This document shows, in pieces, positions 22,669-27,193 of a stretch of DNA of 27,193 nt. Made by a program: the position numbers and the translations under genes. The stretch's first letter is position 1. Every line of letters starts with the position of its first letter. The DNA is taken from positions 1 to 27,193 of the forward strand of contig CAYUJV010000032.1 in NCBI GenBank assembly GCA_964445085.1. Direction: 5' to 3'. Source of the DNA: Thiobacter sp964445085 (lineage in GTDB: Bacteria; Pseudomonadota; Gammaproteobacteria; Burkholderiales; Thiobacteraceae). The notes under the pieces were generated by a model. It saw only the letters and a list, made by a program, of their open reading frames with translations. It ran no database searches and was not told the origin of the DNA.

Positions 22669-23148
22669 TCAGGCGACCGCGGCCTTGCTTCCCGGTGCCA
22701 CCGGGTCGCGCTGGTCGCGCATCACCGCGACCTTGGCCGCCTGCGCCTGTTGCTGGGCGACCAAATCCGAAAGCGTAACCGATTCCAGGTAATCGTAGAT
22801 ATGGCGGTTGAGGGACGTCCACAGCTCATGGGTCATGCAACGGTGGCCGTCCAGGCAGTTCTCGTTGCCGCCGCACTGGCTGGCGTCGATGGGCTCGTCC
22901 ACGGCGCGGATGATGTCGGCCACGGATACGCTGGCCGTGCTCTTGGCCAGGGTGTAACCGCCGCCGGGGCCGCGCACGCTGTCCACCAGCGCATGCCGCC
23001 GGAGCTTGCCGAACAGCTGCTCCAGATAGGACAGGGAGATCTTCTGGCGCTCGCTGATCCCGGCGAGCGTAACGGGGCCATTGCCGTCGCGCAGGGCCAG
23101 GTCGAGCATGGCGGTGACCGCGAAGCGTCCTTTGGTTGTCAGTCTCAT
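22669..23148 (-). CDS. iscR: IscR, [2Fe-2S] Rrf2-type repressor of the isc operon
   Basis: IscR senses cluster status and represses its own operon in the holo form. The 159-residue protein begins MRLTTKGRFAVTAMLDLALR at the ATG 23146-23148; the upstream open frame lies in the promoter region and is not used. The winged helix-turn-helix contains ISLSYLEQLFGKLRRHALV and VRGPGGGYTLAKSTASVSVA. The cluster ligands are Cys92, Cys98 and Cys104 (SQCGGNENCLDGHRCMTHEL), with His107 as the fourth. The C-terminal tail is Gln/Ala-rich. A recognisable IscR box overlaps the promoter upstream. Confidence 0.97.
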   Translation of the reverse strand: MRLTTKGRFAVTAMLDLALRDGNGPVTLAGISERQKISLSYLEQLFGKLRRHALVDSVRGPGGGYTLAKSTASVSVADIIRAVDEPIDASQCGGNENCLDGHRCMTHELWTSLNRHIYDYLESVTLSDLVAQQQAQAAKVAVMRDQRDPVAPGSKAAVA

Positions 23149-23203
23149 AGCAGTTTCCCCAGGTTCCTGATTGTGGGAGCCCGTGCCCGGGCGACAGGGT
23201 GTA

Positions 23204-23232
23204 AAGCTACCGTACCCGAGCGTTTTAGTCAA
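23204..23232 (-). promoter_or_regulatory. Probable sigma-70 promoter of the isc operon
   Basis: On the minus strand TTGACT (23232-23227) is an excellent -35, followed after exactly 17 nt by TAGCTT (23209-23204), a weak -10. The predicted transcript would begin about 7 nt on and carry a ~50-nt leader to the iscR ATG. The IscR box covers the -35 and spacer. Confidence 0.6.
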
Positions 23233-23236
23233 CTAT
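23212..23236 (-). promoter_or_regulatory. IscR type-1 operator
   Basis: Read on the minus strand from 23236, the 25-bp element starts ATAGTTGACTAAAACGCTCG and ends GGTAC. Against the enteric type-1 consensus as I recall it (ATASYYGACTRWWWYAGTCRRSTAT), 22 of 25 positions agree, with mismatches at the sixteenth, seventeenth and last. It covers the -35 and spacer of the isc promoter, so holo-IscR should repress the operon. The 5' part overlaps the end of cysE (stop codon 23225-23227). Confidence 0.85.
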
Positions 23237-23977
23237 TTTGTTCAAATAGTTCACGTCGAATTCCTGTTCCGGAACCGTGACCTTGTCGGTGTCCACCCCG
23301 AGTTGCTCCAGTGCCTTCAAAATCAATGCCATGCGTCGGTCATTGGCGGCGGTGTGGTCGAGGATCGCGTGGATGGCCTGGACCATGGGATCGTTCATGT
23401 CCTGGCTGATGGCATAGGCCGAGAAGCCCATCTTCTCGGCGGTGGCGGCGCGCTGCCTGGCTTGGTCGCTGTCGAGGATGCGGGCCGGAATGCCCACCGC
23501 GGTGGCGCCGGGCGGAACGTCCTTCACCACCACCGCGTTCGAGCCGATCTTGGCGCCGTCGCCGATGGTGATGGGGCCCAGCACCTTGGCGCCGGCGCCG
23601 ATGACCACGCCCTTGCCCAGGGTGGGGTGGCGCTTGCCCTTCTTCCAGGTCGTCCCGCCGAGGGTGACGCCATGATAAAGCGTTGAGTCATCGCCGATTT
23701 CGGCCGTTTCGCCGATCACCACGCCCATGCCGTGGTCGATGAACACCCGGCGTCCGATGGTGGCGCCTGGGTGGATTTCGATGCCCGTCAGCCAGCGCGC
23801 GAGGTGCGAGCTGAATCGGGCCAGCCACTTCAGACCGATCTTCCACAGCCAGTGGGAGAAGCGGTGGATGATCAGGGCATGGACGCCCGGGTAGGTGGTG
23901 AGGATTTCCCAGGTGGAGCGGGCGGCGGGGTCGCGCTCGAAAACGACGGCGATGTCTTCACGCAGATGCTTGAACAT
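23225..23977 (-). CDS. cysE: CysE, serine O-acetyltransferase
   Basis: CysE transfers acetyl from acetyl-CoA to serine, giving the O-acetylserine that becomes cysteine, the substrate of IscS. The 250-residue protein is a hexapeptide-repeat (left-handed beta-helix) enzyme: IHPGATIGRRVFIDHGMGVV with catalytic His82, IGDDSTLYHGVTLGGTTW, and VIGAGAKVLGPITIGDGAKI. The N-terminus (MFKHLREDIAVVFERDPAAR) is shorter than in E. coli CysE (~273 residues). The C-terminal tail, residues 185-250, is longer than the core needs, and its role is unclear. A promoter is visible upstream, and it lies directly before iscR. Confidence 0.94.
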   Translation of the reverse strand: MFKHLREDIAVVFERDPAARSTWEILTTYPGVHALIIHRFSHWLWKIGLKWLARFSSHLARWLTGIEIHPGATIGRRVFIDHGMGVVIGETAEIGDDSTLYHGVTLGGTTWKKGKRHPTLGKGVVIGAGAKVLGPITIGDGAKIGSNAVVVKDVPPGATAVGIPARILDSDQARQRAATAEKMGFSAYAISQDMNDPMVQAIHAILDHTAANDRRMALILKALEQLGVDTDKVTVPEQEFDVNYLNKIVD

Positions 23978-24016
23978 TGGCCTATCCGCAGTTGGGCTAT
24001 CCAGAGGTGGAGGTCG

Positions 24017-24045
24017 ATTATACGGAAGTTGACAAAATCAGTCCA
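24017..24045 (-). promoter_or_regulatory. Sigma-70 promoter of cysE
   Basis: On the minus strand TGGACT (24045-24040, four of six matches to TTGACA) and a perfect TATAAT (24022-24017) are separated by exactly 17 nt. The -35 lies in the last codons of trmJ. A start near 24010 would give a leader of about 33 nt before the cysE ATG. It suggests cysE has its own transcript besides any read-through from trmJ. Confidence 0.65.
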
Positions 24046-24805
24046 CTTTAGGCATTCCCTTTAAATTGACCTGCTTGAGGATGCCCATCAGGATGCTCAG
24101 CTCTTCTTTTTCCAGCTGGGTGCGGGAGAACAGGCGGCGCAGGCGCGGCATCAGCTTCTTCGGGTGCGCGGGGTCGAGAAAGTGGATGTCGATCAGGGTT
24201 TCCTCGAGGCGGGCAAAGAAGAACTCGACGTCCTCGAGGGCCGCCAGTTCGCGCCGCTCCGCGCCGGCCTGGGCTTCCCCCAGTGCCGCCAGGCGCAGTT
24301 CGTAGGCCATGACCTGCACCGCGGCGGCCAGGTTGAGGGACGGATAGTCGGGGTTCGCCGGGAAGGTCACCAGCATCTGGCATTTGCCCAGCTCCTCGTT
24401 GGACAGCCCCGAAGTCTCGTTGCCGAAGACCAGCGCGACCGGCTGGGTCCGGGCCGTGGCGATCAGTCTTGCCGCCGCCGCCCGCGCGTCCAGCGGCTCG
24501 TGGGACAGGCCGCGCTGGCGCCGCGTGAGACCGACGGCCAGCACGCAACCGGCCAGGGCGTCGTCCAGGCTTGGGTGCACGCGCGCCGCCCGCAGCACGT
24601 CCACCGCGCCCGCGGACAGGGCATCTGCTTCCGGGTGCGGGAAATGCCGGGGTTGGACCAGCGCCAGCCGGCTCAGGCCCATGGTCTTCATCGCGCGCGC
24701 GGCGGATCCGATGTTGCCCGGATGGCTGGTGTGGGAGAGCACGACCCGGATGTTGGCCAGGGCATCCAGTCCCTGGGGGTCGAGTTTCACGGACGGGGGA
24801 TTCAA
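24038..24805 (-). CDS. trmJ: TrmJ, tRNA (cytidine/uridine-32 2'-O-) methyltransferase
   Basis: TrmJ methylates the ribose at position 32 of several tRNAs using S-adenosylmethionine. The 255-residue protein is a SPOUT (trefoil-knot) enzyme: VVLSHTSHPGNIGSAARAMK near the N-terminus, ALVFGNETSGLSNEELGKCQ, and FPANPDYPSLNLAAAVQVMA. The start used is TTG at 24803-24805, with an AGGCGG sequence about 9 nt upstream; a GTG at 24788-24790, five codons further in, is an alternative and lacks a good ribosome-binding site. It is the usual neighbour of cysE-isc in beta- and gammaproteobacteria and is divergent from suhB. Confidence 0.92.
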   Translation of the reverse strand: MNPPSVKLDPQGLDALANIRVVLSHTSHPGNIGSAARAMKTMGLSRLALVQPRHFPHPEADALSAGAVDVLRAARVHPSLDDALAGCVLAVGLTRRQRGLSHEPLDARAAAARLIATARTQPVALVFGNETSGLSNEELGKCQMLVTFPANPDYPSLNLAAAVQVMAYELRLAALGEAQAGAERRELAALEDVEFFFARLEETLIDIHFLDPAHPKKLMPRLRRLFSRTQLEKEELSILMGILKQVNLKGMPKVD

Positions 24806-24909
24806 TCTAAAATACCGCCTTTGTTCTTTAACGAGTTGCCGCTGACGTGCTGCGCGGGCGCAAGCCTGTGCCGGGATGGCCCGCGGCTGCTCACCATGCG
24901 AAGGTTCCC

Positions 24910-25695
24910 ATGCATCCGATGCTCAACACCGCGGTGAAGGCCGCGCGCCGCGCCGGCAACATCATTGCCCGCGCTTCCGAAGACCTGGACCTCCTGACGG
25001 TCCGGACCAAGACCCACAATGAATTCGTGAGCGAAGTGGATCACGCCGCGGAACAGGCGATCGTGGAGACGCTGCTCGGCGCCTATCCGGACCACGCGAT
25101 TCTAGCAGAGGAGCGCGGTGCCCAAGGCCATTCGGAATACGTGTGGATCATCGATCCGCTGGATGGCACCACCAATTTCCTGCATGGCTTCCCCCAATAC
25201 TCGGTCTCTATCGCCTGCAGCCATCGCGGCGTGCTGACCCACGCGGTTGTCTATGACCCCACGCGCAATGAGCTGTTCACCGCCACCCGCGGCCGCGGCG
25301 CCTTCCTCAACGAGCGCCGCCTGCGCGTGAGCAAGCGCACCAAGCTGGCCGACTCGCTCATCGGCACCGGCTTTCCCTTCCGTGACTTCTCCTTCGCCGA
25401 CCAGTACCTGAAGATCTTCGGCGAGCTCATGACCAAGACCGCCGGCCTGCGCCGTCCCGGCTCGGCTGCGCTGGACCTGGCCTATGTGGCGGCGGGCCGC
25501 ACCGACGGCTTCTTCGAGGCCGGCCTGAAAGCCTGGGACATGGCGGCGGGCGCACTGCTGGTGCTGGAGGCGGGTGGCCTGATCGCCGACTTCGACGGCG
25601 AGGAAGGCTATCTGGAAAGCGGCAACGTGGTGGGTGGCAATCCCAAGGTGTTCGCCCAATTGCTGCAGGTGGTTCAGTCCCACGCCAAGAAATAG
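24910..25695 (+). CDS. suhB: SuhB, inositol-1-monophosphatase family protein
   Basis: SuhB hydrolyses inositol phosphates in vitro; in E. coli it also acts in rRNA antitermination. The 261-residue protein from the ATG 24910-24912 (MHPMLNTAVKAARRAGNIIA) has the metal-site motifs AILAEERGAQG, WIIDPLDGTTNFLHGFPQYS and AWDMAAGALLVLEAGGLIAD. The frame is open upstream but lacks any family match there. No good promoter is seen in the 104-bp gap to divergent trmJ. It is the last gene with the composition of the core genome before the change at about 25.8 kb. Confidence 0.93.
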   Translation: MHPMLNTAVKAARRAGNIIARASEDLDLLTVRTKTHNEFVSEVDHAAEQAIVETLLGAYPDHAILAEERGAQGHSEYVWIIDPLDGTTNFLHGFPQYSVSIACSHRGVLTHAVVYDPTRNELFTATRGRGAFLNERRLRVSKRTKLADSLIGTGFPFRDFSFADQYLKIFGELMTKTAGLRRPGSAALDLAYVAAGRTDGFFEAGLKAWDMAAGALLVLEAGGLIADFDGEEGYLESGNVVGGNPKVFAQLLQVVQSHAKK

Positions 25696-25896
25696 CCCGC
25701 CCGCCCATGGACAGCCCGGAACAGGCAGCAGTCATCCAGCAGAGCCTGGCGCAGCACACGCCGATTGTGTTGGGACGCTGGGTCGGTGTGCTGCCAGAGA
25801 TCTGCTTTTCCCTTTCGCAGCAACAAGTTAAACCGAGGACAGCCATCGCCTCACAGAGTTCGAATTGGCATAGATGGGCATGGTTTGGCTCTCGAA

Positions 25897-25915
25897 TTGC
25901 CCCAAATTTGCCCCA
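25897..25915 (+). repeat. Eight-base direct repeat TTGCCCCA with 11-bp period
   Basis: TTGCCCCA occurs at 25897-25904 and again at 25908-25915, one helical turn apart, joined by the palindrome CAAATTTG (25903-25910). TCGAATTG also occurs twice nearby (25860-25867 and 25892-25899). The spacing could suit a DNA-binding protein or recombinase arm site. No such protein is encoded in the window, so the function is unknown. Confidence 0.5.
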
Positions 25916-26109
25916 CGAAATCGAGCCGAATACTGAGGCATATGTAGTCGTGTGCAAGCATAGTTTTCAAGAGGCTAGCGGCACCGCGCTGGACTGTGAC
26001 GATGTGCGATGGATTTCGAAGCAATGGAGGTCAGCAATCTGGGGGGTGCTGCCGCTGAGCTCCCGGAATCGGCTGAGTGCTTTTCGGCCTTTGTTGCCGT
26101 TTGGAACAA

Positions 26110-26137
26110 ACGACTCAAACGGCCGTTATGGAGTCGT
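26110..26137. repeat. 28-bp interrupted palindrome
   Basis: ACGACTC (26110-26116) and GAGTCGT (26131-26137) are perfect inverted arms around AACGGCCGTT (26118-26127), which is itself a perfect palindrome. No T-run follows on either strand close enough for a typical terminator. It lies about 125 bp past the end of the last gene on the minus strand. Confidence 0.5.
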
Positions 26138-26262
26138 CATCGGCCGTAGGTCACCAGCGCCTACCAAGCCCAACCGTGAGCGCCCCTCTGGTGTCCAGCA
26201 ATCATTGCGAAACCACCGACTGGCTGCCCGACCGACATCTCCGAAACGACAATCCCGGGTTG

Positions 26263-27189
26263 CTAAACACAAACCTCGTAGACCCATGTTCGTCCTATGC
26301 CGGTACTAGTCTCCTTGGAGTAAGAAGCGGAAAACGGGAAGATCACACTGGCGGGCTCATCACGTAGTTCCGCCATATAGAACAAAGCGAAACCGAGCGC
26401 CTGCGGCTTCGTTGCCAGGGGGCTTAGGTATATGTTGCCGACAGGCCCACGCGAACGAAGCTGTTTGAGCATTTCCGATAGTTCGTACGCAATGACAAAA
26501 GGATCGTTCGCTGGGGCATAGAAAACACGATCTTCCATCGACCGATCATTTGCAAGTGAGGTCTTGTCGAGGCGCAAAATGCTTTCCTGATACATGTCCG
26601 CGCTTAGCGATGGAAGACTTAGCAGTTGAATAAGATTCTTGATGTCTTTCTCATTAACTACCCGGGAGACAAGTTCGTTGTCATATCCGACGCCGACAAT
26701 CAATACATCGTTTTCTATGTCGTCGACATGCTCTCCCTCGAAGCCAGCAACCTGACGCACTGCAATGACGTCACTAGAAAACCTTGTCTCCTCCTTGCGT
26801 CCGTATTGCGACGGCTCGGTGTAGACGACGTCGAACTTTTCCACCCCAATCATCTTCAGGTAGTTCACCAGGAACATGATGTGTGGGCGCATGAAACCGG
26901 TAATATCCACGCAAAGACGGGACTTCTTCAGTACATCCTCACCCACGTGCTTTTGGAAGAGTTCTAGGATGACATCAGCCTCGTGTGGACTCGAAAAGAC
27001 GATAGTTTCTTGATGCTTTGGAATTTCGGCTGGCGAATACTGGTACTCCGGCAAAACTATCCACCGCTTGTCCGCCGCAGAGATGTTGGTAAAAACATGC
27101 TGAACGCGGGCGCTGTTATTGAATGCGGATAAGAACAAATCCCAAGTTTTAACAGTTTTCGAGAAGTCGAGAACGCGCCGACGGTGCAT
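26263..27189 (-). CDS. Unrecognised protein with two copies of a Rossmann-like module
   Basis: I do not recognise this 308-residue protein. The ATG at 27187-27189 is four bases from the window edge and the frame is not closed upstream, so the true start may lie outside. Two similar halves are visible. WDLFLSAFNNSARVQHVF (16-33) parallels DVLIVGVGYDNELVSRVV (161-178). TIVFSSPHEADVILELF (62-78) parallels RVFYAPANDPFVIAYEL (221-237). CVDITGFMRPHIMFLVNYL (93-111) parallels YLSPLATKPQALGFALFYM (254-272). VVYTEPSQYGRKEET (121-135) parallels IFPFSASYSKETS (283-295). Each half reads as alternating strands and helices with a Thr-x(0-3)-Pro turn before the key helix. No catalytic motif, membrane segment or signal is seen. 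Base composition is about half GC, unlike the core genes, which suggests transfer. A tandem CARF-like nucleotide sensor is one hypothesis. Confidence 0.75.
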   Translation of the reverse strand: MHRRRVLDFSKTVKTWDLFLSAFNNSARVQHVFTNISAADKRWIVLPEYQYSPAEIPKHQETIVFSSPHEADVILELFQKHVGEDVLKKSRLCVDITGFMRPHIMFLVNYLKMIGVEKFDVVYTEPSQYGRKEETRFSSDVIAVRQVAGFEGEHVDDIENDVLIVGVGYDNELVSRVVNEKDIKNLIQLLSLPSLSADMYQESILRLDKTSLANDRSMEDRVFYAPANDPFVIAYELSEMLKQLRSRGPVGNIYLSPLATKPQALGFALFYMAELRDEPASVIFPFSASYSKETSTGIGRTWVYEVCV

Positions 27190-27193
27190 TAGG

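Larger units (their letters stand above)
25696..26262. other. Stretch without a convincing gene at the core/accessory boundary
   Basis: No firm gene, tRNA or insertion-sequence end was found in these 567 bases. A frame on the plus strand (25707-26309, 200 codons) starts 11 nt after suhB with MDSPEQAAVIQQSLAQHTPI, which has the GC-rich codons of the host; from about codon 35 on, composition and protein character change to something random-like. It may be a gene remnant cut by an insertion. Two small structures are listed separately. GC falls visibly from about 25.8 kb on. Confidence 0.5.

Noticed and set aside
22631..22822. Upstream extension of the iscS frame
   Set aside because: It overlaps the iscR 3' end and has no desulfurase character; the ATG at 22628-22630 has a good ribosome-binding site.
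25850..25890. tRNA-like T-loop GTTCGAATT
   Set aside because: The flanking bases do not form a T-stem or acceptor stem, and no anticodon or D arm is found upstream.
1..27193. CRISPR arrays, complete insertion sequences, rRNA or tRNA genes
   Set aside because: No regularly spaced repeats, transposase-like protein or conserved RNA sequence was seen on either strand by eye.

Overview
The window looks like the chromosome of a GC-rich, polarly flagellated betaproteobacterium. The reasons are the gene order suhB / trmJ-cysE-iscRSUA-hscBA-fdx-iscX, the FlhF/FlhG pair with MotC/MotD-type stator genes, and a sigma-54-like promoter ahead of flgB. The exact genus cannot be fixed from the sequence. About 25.7 kb is core genome. 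The last 1.5 kb drops from roughly two thirds GC to about half (judged on sample lines) and looks like the edge of an accessory region.

Layout. 1-5411 (minus): flgB-C-D-E-F-G-H-I, the rod, hook, hook cap and L/P-ring genes, tightly packed behind a sigma-54-like promoter; flgI is cut by the left edge. 5582-7405 (minus): a 607-residue diguanylate cyclase. 7664-9435 (plus): flgA, then flgM-flgN behind a clear sigma-28 promoter. 9439-17326 (minus, transcribed flhB-flhA-flhF-flhG-fliA-motC-motD): export gate, polar placement and number control, sigma-28 and stator genes, with several start/stop overlaps. 17445-23148 (minus, transcribed iscR to iscX): a complete Isc iron-sulfur cluster operon with an IscR type-1 box over its promoter, interrupted by two related ~95-bp hairpin repeats. 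23225-24805 (minus): cysE and trmJ. 24910-25695 (plus): suhB.

How the genes work together. The flagellar genes form a cascade: an early sigma-54 promoter for the hook-basal-body operon, FliA for late genes, and FlgM holding FliA until the hook is finished and FlgM is exported through the FlhA/FlhB gate. FlhF and FlhG set the place and number of flagella, MotC/MotD provide torque, and the diguanylate cyclase may add c-di-GMP control. CysE makes O-acetylserine, the precursor of the cysteine whose sulfur IscS mobilises for cluster assembly on IscU, with HscA/HscB, Fdx, IscA and IscX helping.

The most unusual item is the last gene (26263-27189, minus). I do not recognise it. It appears to be a tandem duplication of a ~150-residue Rossmann-like module, a layout reminiscent of fused CARF/SAVED nucleotide sensors. 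It lies beyond a ~570-bp stretch without a convincing gene. Its neighbours lie outside the window, so whether it belongs to a defence or signalling system cannot be decided here.
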